DNA from: Pseudorhodobacter antarcticus
GTDB lineage: Bacteria > Pseudomonadota > Alphaproteobacteria > Rhodobacterales > Rhodobacteraceae
Direction: 5' to 3'
Assembly (NCBI GenBank): GCA_945862435.1
Contig: CAMAXX010000014.1
Coordinates: forward strand, 1-64,000
DNA: 64,000 nucleotides
Of this stretch, positions 44,400 to 53,544 are shown one piece after another (position 1 is the first letter of the stretch; each line of letters starts with the position of its first letter). The position numbers and the translations under genes were made by a program. A model generated the notes under the pieces. That model was not told the DNA's origin. It did not search any database and saw nothing but the letters and a program-made list of their open reading frames with translations.

Positions 44400-46895
44400 A
44401 TGAAAACGCATGTCAAAGCATTGGTCGTCGGTGGCGGCGCTGTAGGCACAGGGATTGCCTATCATCTGGCCCGCGCGGGCTGGGATACAATGCTGGTCGA
44501 ACGCGACGAATTGACAGCGGGTTCTACATGGCACGCCGCTGGCCTGCTGCCATTGTTCAACATGGGCTATGCCACAACCCATATTCACAAATATTCGGTC
44601 GATTTTTACAAGGGGCTCGAGGCGGAAACGGGTCTGAACCCTGGGTTTTACGTTGTGGGCAACCTGCGCATGGCGCAGCGCCAAGAACGAATGGACGAAT
44701 ATATGTTGTATTCCTCCGTCGCCGAAACGGCTGATGTTTATCACGAATTTCTGACCCCTGCGCAGATCAAAGATCGCTGGCCACTGGTGCGCACCGAAGA
44801 TTTGGTCGGCGCACTGTTTCATCCGCAAGACGGCTATATCAACCCCGCTGACGTGACCCAAGCCATGGCCAAAGGCGCGCGGCAGTTGGGGGCCACGTTT
44901 GAGCGTAAAATCCAAGTCGATGCCTACCGCTGGACGGGCAGCGAATGGATCGTGTCCTGCACCCGTATGATTGAGCAGGGCGGCAATTTGCTGCCTGCGG
45001 AAGAGAAATTCGAAATCCACGCCGAACATGTTGTGACTGCCACGGGCAACCACGCCCAGCGCACCGCGCGGCTGCTGGGTATCAAAACCCCCGCAATTCC
45101 TGTCGAACATCAGTATATCGTGACCGAGCCAGACCCCGCGCTGGTCGAATGGCGCAAGACCAACGATCAGCACCCTGTTTTGCGCGATGCTGATGCGAAA
45201 TGGTATGTGCGCGAAGAACGCGGCGGCTGGATTCTTGGGCCATATGAGAAAAACGCCCCCGCGCGATTCCTATATGATGTGCCGCCATCCTTCCGCGCCG
45301 ATCTGTTCCCGCTGGATCTGGAACGCATTGAGGCGGAATACATGTCGATGATCCACCGCATTCCGTCATCGGAAACTGTGGGCCTAAAGGATGATTTCAA
45401 CGGCCCCATCTGCTATACCCCCGATGGTAACCCGCTGGTCGGCCCAGCCCCCGGCCTGCGCAATATGTGGCTGGCCGAGGGTTTTAGCTTTGGCATCACC
45501 GCCGCGGGCGGCACGGGACACTACCTTGCGCAATTGATGACAGCAGGGGAAGCGGAAATTGACATGGCATCCCTAGACCCGCGCCGATTTGGCGGCTGGA
45601 TGACCACTGAATATGCCGCGCGCAAGAACGAAGAATGCTACGACCACGTCTTTATTCTGCACCACCCCGATGAAGAACGCGAAGCCGCCCGCCCCCTGCG
45701 CACCGCCCCAGCGTATGATCGCCAAAAGGCGCTAGGCGCACAGTTTGGTCAGGTCAACGGGTGGGAGCGTCCAATCTATTACGGCCCCCTGAACGCCCCC
45801 GAAGATTTCGATCATCACACACGCAGCTTCCGCCGTGGCGGTTGGTGGCAATATGCAGTGGACGAGGCAAAGGCCATCCGCGAAACGGCGGGGCTGATCG
45901 ATGCCACCGCCTTTACCAAACACGCCGTGCGCGGGCCGGGTGCCACGGCATTTCTTGATTGGTTCACCTGCAACACCTTGCCAAAAGTAGGCCGCATCAA
46001 CCTGACCTATGCGCTGACCCCCACAGGCACCACGCGCACCGAATACACCATCGTCCGCCATGCCGAAAACGAATATTACCTTGTATCTGCAGGGGCTTGG
46101 ACAGATTACGATGGCGATTACCTGCGCAAATGCGCCGAAGACATGGCCCCCAAGTTTGGCTATATCGAAATTCAAAATGTCACCACGCAATACGGCGTTT
46201 TAGCCCTTGCTGGCCCAAACAGCCGCAAGATTCTGGCTGAATTGATCAAAGATGCCGATCCTGAAACAGCCCTGTCAAACAAGCGGTTCCCGTGGCTATC
46301 GGCGCGGCGGATCGAGTTGGGCATGGTGCCTGTAAATGCCATTCGCGTGGCTTATACGGGCGAACTTGGCTGGGAGCTTCATCACCCTATCGAGATGCAG
46401 CGCCACCTTTGGGATCAGTTGCTTGCGGCGGGCGAAAAGCACGGAATGAAACTGGTCGGCGCGCGGGCGCAAAACTGGCTGCGGCAGGAAAAATCCTACC
46501 GCGCCTTTGGCAACGAACTGGGCCGAGATGCTACCCCGCTAGAGGCGGCCTTGGACAGGTTTGTGGATTTGAACAAAGATTTCCAAGGCAAGGCTGCGAT
46601 GCTGTCGCACGGCATCCGTTCCAAATGTTGCACCCTGCTGATTGATGGCCCCGCAGATACCGACCCTTGGGGCAAAGAGGCGCTTCTGCTGGACGGCGAG
46701 AAAATTGGCCGTCTGACATCGGGCGGCTATTCGGTGGCCTTTGGCAAGCAAATCGGCATGGGCTATGTCCGCCCGAACTTGGCCGAGGTGGGAACCAAAC
46801 TGAAAGTGCGCATGAACCGCGAACTTTGGGATGCGGTCGTCGTCGAAGACAGCCCGTTTGATCCGACGAACGCCCGCATTCGGGTGGATGGCTAA
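44400..46895 (+). CDS. FAD-dependent dehydrogenase fused to a GcvT-like domain (dimethylglycine/sarcosine dehydrogenase family)
   Basis: An 831-residue two-part enzyme. The N-terminal half is a DAO-type flavoprotein (VVGGGAVGTGIAYHLARAGW, residues 9-28; GSTWHAAGLLPLFNMGYA near 41-58, with the His expected for covalent FAD in this family). The C-terminal half, from about residue 430, is a GcvT/aminomethyltransferase fold (VAYTGELGWELHHPIEM, GARAQNWLRQEKSYRAFGNE). Such fusions demethylate N-methylated glycines and pass the methyl group to tetrahydrofolate. The exact substrate (dimethylglycine, sarcosine or another) is not fixed by sequence. The convergent DadA-like oxidase is a plausible partner. 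Confidence 0.85.
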   Translation: MKTHVKALVVGGGAVGTGIAYHLARAGWDTMLVERDELTAGSTWHAAGLLPLFNMGYATTHIHKYSVDFYKGLEAETGLNPGFYVVGNLRMAQRQERMDEYMLYSSVAETADVYHEFLTPAQIKDRWPLVRTEDLVGALFHPQDGYINPADVTQAMAKGARQLGATFERKIQVDAYRWTGSEWIVSCTRMIEQGGNLLPAEEKFEIHAEHVVTATGNHAQRTARLLGIKTPAIPVEHQYIVTEPDPALVEWRKTNDQHPVLRDADAKWYVREERGGWILGPYEKNAPARFLYDVPPSFRADLFPLDLERIEAEYMSMIHRIPSSETVGLKDDFNGPICYTPDGNPLVGPAPGLRNMWLAEGFSFGITAAGGTGHYLAQLMTAGEAEIDMASLDPRRFGGWMTTEYAARKNEECYDHVFILHHPDEEREAARPLRTAPAYDRQKALGAQFGQVNGWERPIYYGPLNAPEDFDHHTRSFRRGGWWQYAVDEAKAIRETAGLIDATAFTKHAVRGPGATAFLDWFTCNTLPKVGRINLTYALTPTGTTRTEYTIVRHAENEYYLVSAGAWTDYDGDYLRKCAEDMAPKFGYIEIQNVTTQYGVLALAGPNSRKILAELIKDADPETALSNKRFPWLSARRIELGMVPVNAIRVAYTGELGWELHHPIEMQRHLWDQLLAAGEKHGMKLVGARAQNWLRQEKSYRAFGNELGRDATPLEAALDRFVDLNKDFQGKAAMLSHGIRSKCCTLLIDGPADTDPWGKEALLLDGEKIGRLTSGGYSVAFGKQIGMGYVRPNLAEVGTKLKVRMNRELWDAVVVEDSPFDPTNARIRVDG

Positions 46896-46945
46896 TGCAA
46901 AAACACCCGAGATTTGCGCCTTAATCCGCGCAAGGCTTCGGTGTC

Positions 46946-48019
46946 TTATGCAAACCGCGCAGGCGTAAGGGCCTTGACCAACTCTTGTTCAAATTCAGGC
47001 GCGTGGCCCAGCACCAAACCCGCCAGCAATCTGCTGGCCGCATCCGCCGTTTGAAAACCGTAGCCGCCAAGTCCCGCCGCCCAGAAAAAGCTAGGCTCTT
47101 GCCCGTCCGCACCAATTACAGGCACCCGGTCGGGCGCAAAACTGCGCAGCCCCGCCCACGATGCAATCAGCCGGGTCACGGGCGCAGTCACCATTGCCTC
47201 ATATCGCGCCAGCCCTTCGGCCAGAACCATATCATCGGCAAAGGCATCTTGCGGCGGCATAGGGTGTTCTTCGGCGGGCGATACGATCAGCGCCCCCGCA
47301 TCGGGCTTCATGTACCACGCCTCGCCCGCGCCAAACACCATCGGCCAGCGCGCCACGTCCATTCTCGTAGGTGCGGGAATACGCGCCATCGAACGGCGCA
47401 TCGGCGTTATTCCCTTGGCGGCAATCCCCGCCATATGCGCCACGTCATCCGCCCAAGGGCCAGCCGCATTGACAATAATCTCACCCGAAAAACGCCCCTG
47501 CGCGGTCTCAAGCTGCCACTTGCGCCCAGCGCGGCGCAGCTCTGTAACACGCGCTTTTGCAACAATCTGCGCCCCATGCGCGCGCGCCGTCTTGGCGAAA
47601 TCTGCGATCAGCAAATCCGTGTCGATATCCCACGCATGTGCGCCATACCCCGCATGGGCGACTGTTTCGGGGTTCAAAATTGGCACCATGGCGCGGGCCG
47701 CATCTATACCTATCTGTGCAAGGTTCATATCCGCACAGTCATGGTCAAACTGCGCGCGGTCGTCCAGCCCCGCTACAATCATCAACCCGCGCGGGGTAAG
47801 AAGGTTCGGCAAAGCGCGAAAGAAATCGCCCGAAGCCAGCGACAGTGCCACGACAGGCGGCAGCCCATAATGTGGCTCATACAGCGCCGCAGATCGGCCA
47901 GAGGCGTGATAGGCAAGGCTATCTTCACCTTCTAGCAGCGTGACCTTTGCATGGGGGGCAAGGCGGGCCGCGGCAGAAATTCCCGCAATACCGCCGCCAA
48001 TAATCAGAACATCGCTCAT
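46946..48019 (-). CDS. FAD-dependent amine/amino-acid oxidase (DadA/glycine-oxidase type)
   Basis: A 357-residue protein from ATG 48019 (MSDVLIIGGGIAGISAAARL). The dinucleotide motif is followed by LLEGEDSLAYHASGRSAALY and a C-terminal AAGLGGYGFQTADAASRLLA. It would oxidise an amino acid or N-substituted glycine, releasing an imino acid and peroxide or reduced carrier. The first 48 residues of the track ORF come from the upstream gene in another frame. Its ATG overlaps the stop of the aldo/keto reductase gene (ATGA), so they form an operon. Confidence 0.85.
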   Translation of the reverse strand: MSDVLIIGGGIAGISAAARLAPHAKVTLLEGEDSLAYHASGRSAALYEPHYGLPPVVALSLASGDFFRALPNLLTPRGLMIVAGLDDRAQFDHDCADMNLAQIGIDAARAMVPILNPETVAHAGYGAHAWDIDTDLLIADFAKTARAHGAQIVAKARVTELRRAGRKWQLETAQGRFSGEIIVNAAGPWADDVAHMAGIAAKGITPMRRSMARIPAPTRMDVARWPMVFGAGEAWYMKPDAGALIVSPAEEHPMPPQDAFADDMVLAEGLARYEAMVTAPVTRLIASWAGLRSFAPDRVPVIGADGQEPSFFWAAGLGGYGFQTADAASRLLAGLVLGHAPEFEQELVKALTPARFA

Positions 48020-48927
48020 GCTTCTTCGCTGCGGTCCGTGGCAGGGGGCGGGGCGGCGGACAGCGCCGTGATACGCTCCAGCAGGCCAGGCGTCAGCACC
48101 AAATTCTGCGCGTCCAGCGACGGTGCAAGCTGCCCCGCATCGCGGGCTGAAACAATCGGGCAAACCCCACGCGCCATGACCCAGGCCACCGCCAGCGTGG
48201 CGGCATCAATCCCCACTTCGCGTGCTAAACGCGCCAACCCTGCCGCCGTTTCATGGGCGGCAGCGGCACTATAACGTGCATTATAGCGCGAATCCTCTGC
48301 CAATCTGCCACCACCTGCACCGCCCGCATATTTCCCCGTCAGCAGCCCGCCCCCCAGCGGCGAATAGCTGTAAACCGCGATGCCCTGATCGGTGGCCATT
48401 GGCAAAATCTCAACCTCGGCTTGTCGTTTTACAAGGTTATACATCGGCTGAATTGCGTCAATCTTTGTGCCCATACGCACGGCAATCGCTTGTGCTTTCA
48501 TCACCGCCCAGCTTGGAAAGTTCGACAGCCCAATATGTGCAATCAACCCGCGGGATTGAAAATCAGCAAAGGTTTCAATGGTTTCCTCTAGCGGCGTGAT
48601 AGGGTCATAACGGTGCAGGTATAACAAATCAACACCATCCATCCCAAGGCGGTGTCGCGAGCCGTCAAACTGCGCCGTCATATTCGCGCGCCCGCCGCCG
48701 CCCACATAGCCCACCTTCGTGGCGATATACAGACGCCCGCGATGTGGTGCTGCCAAGGCCCCCAGTATGGTTTCCGAAGCGCCTTGATTATACCCACAAG
48801 CGGTATCAAAATGTGTCAGCCCCGCGCCAAGGCAGGCGTCAAACATCGCCGCGCTGGCCGCCGCATCTGCGCGCGCGCCAAATTGCATTGTGCCAAAGGC
48901 CATTCGAAAAGGTGAAGTATGTTCCAT
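48016..48927 (-). CDS. aldo/keto reductase
   Basis: A 303-residue TIM-barrel oxidoreductase from ATG 48927 (MEHTSPFRMAFGTMQFG). AKR features are HFDTACGYNQGASETILG (catalytic Asp and Tyr), the Lys in YIATKVGYVG, the His in LLYLHRYDPIT, and the NADP-binding YSPLGGGLLTGKY. It reduces aldehydes or ketones with NADPH; the substrate is unknown. It is first in the operon with the DadA-like oxidase, which may generate its substrate. Confidence 0.87.
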   Translation of the reverse strand: MEHTSPFRMAFGTMQFGARADAAASAAMFDACLGAGLTHFDTACGYNQGASETILGALAAPHRGRLYIATKVGYVGGGGRANMTAQFDGSRHRLGMDGVDLLYLHRYDPITPLEETIETFADFQSRGLIAHIGLSNFPSWAVMKAQAIAVRMGTKIDAIQPMYNLVKRQAEVEILPMATDQGIAVYSYSPLGGGLLTGKYAGGAGGGRLAEDSRYNARYSAAAAHETAAGLARLAREVGIDAATLAVAWVMARGVCPIVSARDAGQLAPSLDAQNLVLTPGLLERITALSAAPPPATDRSEEA

Positions 48928-49049
48928 ACCCTGCAACTTGACACGGCGCAGCAAAACAAAAAAGCCCCCAGTTTCCTACCTGCGTGCTGGCATGTAAGCA
49001 CACACCTAGGGCCATTTTCAATAGGTTGCTTAAAAAACAACCTGACAGG

Positions 49050-49814
49050 TCAATCCATTTTCCAAAGCAAACCTTGCCCTGTCGGCAACATCATGATTTG
49101 GGTGCCCAACTCTTTGGCAAGTTCGTCCAAAGCGATGCGCTGCGCTGAATGACGCGGGAAACCGTAATCGTCAAAAATCACAGGCGCACCCGGCAACAGC
49201 AACGGCCAGAAAAATCGCAAAGCAGCGACCTCCGGCAGGACAACATTCATGTCTATATGAAGATAGGCAACTGGCTGCCCGTCATAGTGGATCAACGATT
49301 CAGGCACAGCGCCCTGCACAATACTTACAAAGTTGTATGGCGCGAATGTCTGCCTGACGATTTCCACAACTGGAGGATATAACATGTTATCATGCTTTAA
49401 CTTGCGCTCAGCCTCGCTTAATTGTTCTTCGACCAAGCCGTTGAACGTGTCAAAAAGAAAGAACTTACGATTATCGAAAGCAGCAGGTGAAACATATGTC
49501 AGCACTGCCATGGCCGTGCCGCCGCGATTAGCACCGCATTCGACAAAATTACCGTTCAGCCGTGCTGCGGCCTGTGCAGATTTCACCAGCGTATAGACGC
49601 GCCATCTGATTTTGCTGCCCCAAACAGAAATATTTTCCGCAGCCGCGTAGGCATTTTGGAAATCAGGCTCATCAAGCCAATGGGCTTCCGCGCGCGTTGC
49701 GAACAAATCTTCAGCACAGGTGGCATCACGAACCAATTTTTCTATAAAGGCTTTTTTTCTGTCATCTTCTGACAACGGCGCTTTAATTTTTGGTTCTTTA
49801 TCAATGTCCATCAT
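49050..49814 (-). CDS. TylF/MycF-like class I SAM methyltransferase
   Basis: A 254-residue protein (possibly from the second Met, MDIDKEPK) with the TylF-type core: NGNFVECGANRGGTAMAVLT (SAM motif I), KFFLFDTFNGLVEEQLSEAE, and AYLHIDMNVVLPEVAALRFF WPLL with the metal-binding DD in PVIFDDYGFPRHSAQ. Relatives O-methylate sugars of macrolides or lipopolysaccharide and also occur in glycan clusters. It is an isolated gene, more AT-rich than its neighbours and with fewer GC-ending codons, which suggests horizontal acquisition. The substrate is unknown. Confidence 0.78.
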   Translation of the reverse strand: MMDIDKEPKIKAPLSEDDRKKAFIEKLVRDATCAEDLFATRAEAHWLDEPDFQNAYAAAENISVWGSKIRWRVYTLVKSAQAAARLNGNFVECGANRGGTAMAVLTYVSPAAFDNRKFFLFDTFNGLVEEQLSEAERKLKHDNMLYPPVVEIVRQTFAPYNFVSIVQGAVPESLIHYDGQPVAYLHIDMNVVLPEVAALRFFWPLLLPGAPVIFDDYGFPRHSAQRIALDELAKELGTQIMMLPTGQGLLWKMD

Positions 49815-50057
49815 CCTATAAGCACCTTTTTATACGCTACATAGCGCCCATCCAATTTATTACTCCTTATCATTGCGTGTTTTGATCTGATTGTCCGAAA
49901 GAACAACTGTAATGCTGACAGTTTATCGCGCACTGCCGACAACGGCAACCATAAACTTGGATGGTCTAAAGGCAAAACTTACCCTAATGAGCGCGGACAC
50001 GAACTCCACAAATATCTCGGTGAGGAGCGCAGCGAAGGGGGGCTGCCCCCTGCCGCC
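49815..50057. other. intergenic region between methyltransferase and SQR-like genes
   Basis: 243 bases, no convincing gene; the 49891-50121 track ORF shows no protein-like features and runs into the SQR gene. It holds a hairpin-tail repeat at 50001-50050. The remainder is AT-rich and presumably carries the methyltransferase promoter. Confidence 0.45.
50001..50050 (-). repeat. hairpin-tail repeat after the SQR-like gene
   Basis: Read on the minus strand: GGGGGC-a-GCCCCC (50038-50050), then CTTCGCTGCGCTCCT, then the tail CACCGAGATATTTGTGGAGTTC (50001-50022). It lies directly downstream of the SQR stop. Confidence 0.6.
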
Positions 50058-51344
50058 CTATCCTTTGGTCACCTTCTTCAACTTGTTAATCCCCATCGCT
50101 TCCATCGCCAGCTTTTCATAAAATGGCTCGGAGGTGCCCTTTTTGATCTTGCGTAGGAAATATTTCTCAAACCCCACTTTCGCCAAATGAACCCATTTGC
50201 CAGAAGATGACCAATTTACATTTCGGGGCGGTATTTGGGGTTGAGCGACAAAGGCAATGCCACTGTCGCCAAAATCTGCAAGGCAAACCGCGTTCCAAGT
50301 GCCCACCCGATCAGGCTGCTTGCCGCGCACCATATTGCCGATATTCTGCGCCGTGGCGGTGACCATCGATTCAATCATGAACCCCGTTTTCGGCACACCG
50401 CAAGGCACGGGGGTTGGGCCCATCGGCGGGATCGCCACGCAAACCCCCACGGCGAAGATATTCTTGAACTTCGGGTTCTGCTGATGCCGATCCACAAGTG
50501 TAAATCCGCGAGGGTTAGACACCCCTTCGATCCCTTGCAAAGGCTTAATCCCGCGAAAGGCGGGCAGCATCATCGAAAAAGCAAAGGGCAGTTCTTTTTC
50601 CGCCTTCACGGTGCCATCGTCATTGATTTCTTCAATCGTCATGCGGCCTTCTTCCACCTTTTTCACGCGGGAAGAGGTATGCCATTTAATGTGCTTGGCC
50701 CGCATTTCGCTTTCCAAAAGGCCTTTGGTATCGCCCACCCCATCAAGGCCCAGATGCCCGATATATGGCTCGGACGTGACATAGGTCATCTTCACACGAT
50801 CGCGAACTTTCGCGCGGCGCAACGCGGTTTCCAAAATGAACAAAAACTCATAGGCAGGGCCAAAGCAACTGGCCCCCTGCACCGCACCAATGATAACTGG
50901 GCCAGGATTGGCCAGCAGCTTATCGAACGCCTCTTTGGCCGCCAAAGCGTGATCGACGTGGCAAACACTTTGCGTAAAGCCGCCATGCGGGCCAAGTCCA
51001 GGGATTTCGTCAAAGGCAAGTTCTGGCCCGGTGGCGATCACAAGGTAATCATAACTGACCGAAGTTCCATCGACCAAATCCACCCGGTTCTCTTCAGGGT
51101 GCAGGCGCTTGGAAGCGACGGCCTTAAACGCGATTCCCTTTTTCGCCATCGTCGGGGCCAGATCAATGGTGATATCCGCGCGCGCGCGCCATCCCACTGC
51201 TATCCATGGATTTGAGGGCACAAAATGATAGTATGGGTCTTTGGTGATAACCGTAATCGTATCTTCGGCCCGAAGGCTATTTCGCAACTCGTAGGCCATG
51301 ATCGACCCGCTCAGTCCCGCGCCCAAAACAACAATATGTGCCAT
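50058..51344 (-). CDS. sulfide:quinone oxidoreductase-like flavoprotein
   Basis: A 428-residue protein from ATG 51344 (MAHIVVLGAGLSGSIMAYEL). It is of the SQR/flavocytochrome-c sulfide dehydrogenase group: FAD motif at the start, FVPSNPWIAVGWRARADITI, Cys in VQGASCFGPAYEFLFILETA, Cys in IFAVGVCVAIPPMGPTPVPC and GVPKTGFMIESM. These cysteines fit the redox-active pair. A basic C-terminus (YFLRKIKKGTSEPFYEKLAM) would bind the membrane. It oxidises sulfide and feeds electrons to quinone. NDH-2 is the main alternative, less likely given the cysteines. Confidence 0.82.
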   Translation of the reverse strand: MAHIVVLGAGLSGSIMAYELRNSLRAEDTITVITKDPYYHFVPSNPWIAVGWRARADITIDLAPTMAKKGIAFKAVASKRLHPEENRVDLVDGTSVSYDYLVIATGPELAFDEIPGLGPHGGFTQSVCHVDHALAAKEAFDKLLANPGPVIIGAVQGASCFGPAYEFLFILETALRRAKVRDRVKMTYVTSEPYIGHLGLDGVGDTKGLLESEMRAKHIKWHTSSRVKKVEEGRMTIEEINDDGTVKAEKELPFAFSMMLPAFRGIKPLQGIEGVSNPRGFTLVDRHQQNPKFKNIFAVGVCVAIPPMGPTPVPCGVPKTGFMIESMVTATAQNIGNMVRGKQPDRVGTWNAVCLADFGDSGIAFVAQPQIPPRNVNWSSSGKWVHLAKVGFEKYFLRKIKKGTSEPFYEKLAMEAMGINKLKKVTKG

Positions 51345-51424
51345 AGCCCGCCCCTGATGAATGTGTAATGCACCCAATATGGCAGGTAGCCTGGCCTAAG
51401 GCCGTGATCTGGATCATGTCCAAT

Positions 51425-51454
51425 AAAAAAGGCCCGCCACAACGGCGGGCCTTT
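51425..51454 (-). terminator. intrinsic terminator of the xdh/BMP operon
   Basis: On the minus strand AAAGGCCCGCC-gttgt-GGCGGGCCTTTTTT: 11-bp stem followed by T6, 22 bases after the last stop codon of the operon. Confidence 0.9.
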
Positions 51455-51475
51455 AAATTGGATAATGCCTGCGGC

Positions 51476-52567
51476 TTATTGTGGGATATCGCCCGTGATG
51501 CCTTCGACGTAGAAGTTCATGCCCAGCAAATCGCCATCAGGTGCGGTTGCGCCTTCTGCCAGCCATGGGCTGCCATCTTGCTTATTGATTGGGCCCGTGA
51601 ACGGATGGAAGGTGCCTGCTGCAATAGCATCGCGCATCCCTTCTGCTTCGGCCTTTACGTCGGCGGGAACGGCTTCGGTGATCTCGCCGATCTGTACTTC
51701 GCCCTCTTTAATGCCAGCCCAAATATCCACCTGCGCATAGGTGCCATCCATCAACTCGCCCACGCGCTTGACATAGTAGGGCGCCCAGTTGTCGATGATC
51801 GAAGATACCCGCGGCGTTGGCATATACTCTGGCAGCGCCATGTCCGATGCTTGGCCAAAGCCGATAACAGCGCCGTTTGTCTTGGCCGCTTCCGCAAGTG
51901 GCGCGGTCGAATCGGTGTGGCTTGCAATAACGTCAACGCCTTGGTCGATCAAAGCCTTGGCAGCGTCAGCCTCTTTGGCGGGGTCAAACCAGGTAAAGGC
52001 CCACACCACCGACAGTTCCACTTCTGGGTTGGCTTTCTTGGCTGCCAAGAAATAGGCATTGATGCCCATGACCACTTCGGGAATTGGGAACGATCCGATA
52101 TAGCCTATCTTGTTAGTTTTGGTCATCTTGCCTGCGATGTGACCCTGCACGGCGCGCCCCTCATAGAAGCGGGCATTGTAAGTGGATACGTTGGCATGGT
52201 CGCGCTTGAAGCCCGTTGCATGTTCAAATTTCACGTCGGGGAACTTCGCTGCCACTGCATTGGTTGGATCCATATAGCCAAACGACGTGGTGAAGATAAT
52301 CTTGCAGCCACCCAGCGCCATTTGCGTCAATACGCGCTCGGCATCTGCGCCTTCGGGCACGTTTTCCTGAAACTGGATTTCCACCTTGTCGCCATAGGTC
52401 TCCTGTACGGCCAAAGCGCCTTGGTGATGCTGGAACGTCCAGCCGCCATCGCCAATTGGGCCTACATACACAAAGCACGCCTTAAGCGTGTCTTGCGCCA
52501 TCGCGTTGCCCGACGCCATCAGCGAAAGGCCCAGCGCAGCGCTTGCCAGCAAAGTTCTTCTTAGCAT
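51476..52567 (-). CDS. BMP-family substrate-binding protein (purine/nucleoside ABC importer)
   Basis: A 363-residue periplasmic protein with signal peptide MLRRTLLASAALGLSLMASGNAMA. The BMP domain opens KACFVYVGPIGDGGWTFQHH and includes FTTSFGYMDPTNAVAAKFPD and GYIGSFPIPEVVMGINAYF. Family members bind nucleosides or purine bases. It is the last gene of the xdhABC-transporter operon, a context that points to a purine such as hypoxanthine, xanthine or urate. It is separated by only 50 bases from the permease gene. Confidence 0.92.
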   Translation of the reverse strand: MLRRTLLASAALGLSLMASGNAMAQDTLKACFVYVGPIGDGGWTFQHHQGALAVQETYGDKVEIQFQENVPEGADAERVLTQMALGGCKIIFTTSFGYMDPTNAVAAKFPDVKFEHATGFKRDHANVSTYNARFYEGRAVQGHIAGKMTKTNKIGYIGSFPIPEVVMGINAYFLAAKKANPEVELSVVWAFTWFDPAKEADAAKALIDQGVDVIASHTDSTAPLAEAAKTNGAVIGFGQASDMALPEYMPTPRVSSIIDNWAPYYVKRVGELMDGTYAQVDIWAGIKEGEVQIGEITEAVPADVKAEAEGMRDAIAAGTFHPFTGPINKQDGSPWLAEGATAPDGDLLGMNFYVEGITGDIPQ

Positions 52568-52617
52568 TTCCGTCTCCCCGTTGTGGGCGATTTTGCCCGT
52601 TATGATGCGCCCTTCGA

Positions 52618-53544
52618 TCAGCGCACCAAATGAAAGTTTTGGCCCAAGGCAGCGGGCGCATCGGTTCTGCGCCCTTTTCCCGCCGAAATGGCGACCAACA
52701 CCGCAATTGTTACCAGATATGGGGCCATCGACAAGTATTCGACTGGGATAGACGACCCTGCTGCCTGCAAATTCAGCTGTAACACCGAGATGCCGCCAAA
52801 TAAATAGGCGCCAATCAGCACACGCACTGGCCGCCAGCTAGCAAAGACCACAATCGCCAGCGCAATCCAGCCCGCACCCGCCGTAATCCCGTCAGTCCAC
52901 TGTGGCACGCGGATGAGGCTGATATAGGCACCGCCCATCCCCGCCAACGCCCCGCCAAACGCGATAGCCCCAAGCCGAATGCGCGCTACCTTATAGCCCA
53001 GCGCATGGGCTGCTTCGGCGCTTTCGCCCACGGCACGCAGCACAAGCCCAGCGCGGGTGCGGGTGATAAACCACCAAATCGCCGCTATCATAAACAGGCT
53101 AAAATAGACCACCCAATCATGGCTAAACAAAACACGGCCCAAAAAGGGAATATCGCCAAGTTGGCCAAAATCAACCGCCAAGGTCGTGGGCGGTTTGATG
53201 CCGTTATACCCCTGCCCCATCAGCGCCGAAAGACCCAGCCCGAACAGTGTCAGCGCAAGGCCGGTCGCAACTTGGTTCGCCAAAAATCCCAGCGTTAGCA
53301 GCGCAAACAACAGGCTTATCCCCGCGCCTCCCGCCGCCCCCGCAACAAAGCCAAGCAGCGGGCTGCCCGAATGAACAGCCACGATAAAGCCGCAAATCGC
53401 GCCCATAATCATCATGCCTTCGACGCCAAGGTTCAAAACCCCCGCGCGTTCGGTTATCATCTCGCCCAATGCAGCCAGCAGTATCGGCACCGAAGCGACC
53501 ATAAGAGACGCGATCAGCACCGAAAGATTGATATCGCCCATCAC
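52618..53544 (-). CDS. BMP-type ABC transporter permease (second)
   Basis: A 308-residue inner-membrane permease of the RbsC/YufQ type with about eight to ten hydrophobic segments. Signatures are MITERAGVLNLGVEGMMIMG near the N-terminus and GGALAGMGGAYISLIRVPQW in the cytoplasmic loop. It starts inside the end of the preceding permease gene (ATGA overlap). The two permeases form a heterodimeric channel. Confidence 0.92.
   Translation of the reverse strand: MMGDINLSVLIASLMVASVPILLAALGEMITERAGVLNLGVEGMMIMGAICGFIVAVHSGSPLLGFVAGAAGGAGISLLFALLTLGFLANQVATGLALTLFGLGLSALMGQGYNGIKPPTTLAVDFGQLGDIPFLGRVLFSHDWVVYFSLFMIAAIWWFITRTRAGLVLRAVGESAEAAHALGYKVARIRLGAIAFGGALAGMGGAYISLIRVPQWTDGITAGAGWIALAIVVFASWRPVRVLIGAYLFGGISVLQLNLQAAGSSIPVEYLSMAPYLVTIAVLVAISAGKGRRTDAPAALGQNFHLVR

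Noticed and set aside
44400-46895. DMSP demethylase DmdA
   Set aside because: DmdA is a stand-alone GcvT-type protein of under 400 residues; this gene is a fusion with an N-terminal FAD oxidoreductase.
49028-49050. AGGTTG...CAACCT hairpin as methyltransferase terminator
   Set aside because: Only 6 bp, with the T run inside the loop rather than after the stem on the minus strand.
49891-50121. 76-residue plus-strand ORF between methyltransferase and SQR genes
   Set aside because: Passes through a repeat hairpin and into the antisense of SQR; no family features.
51368-52564. 398-residue plus-strand ORF opposite the BMP binding protein
   Set aside because: Antisense shadow; the minus-strand frame has signal peptide and full BMP motifs.
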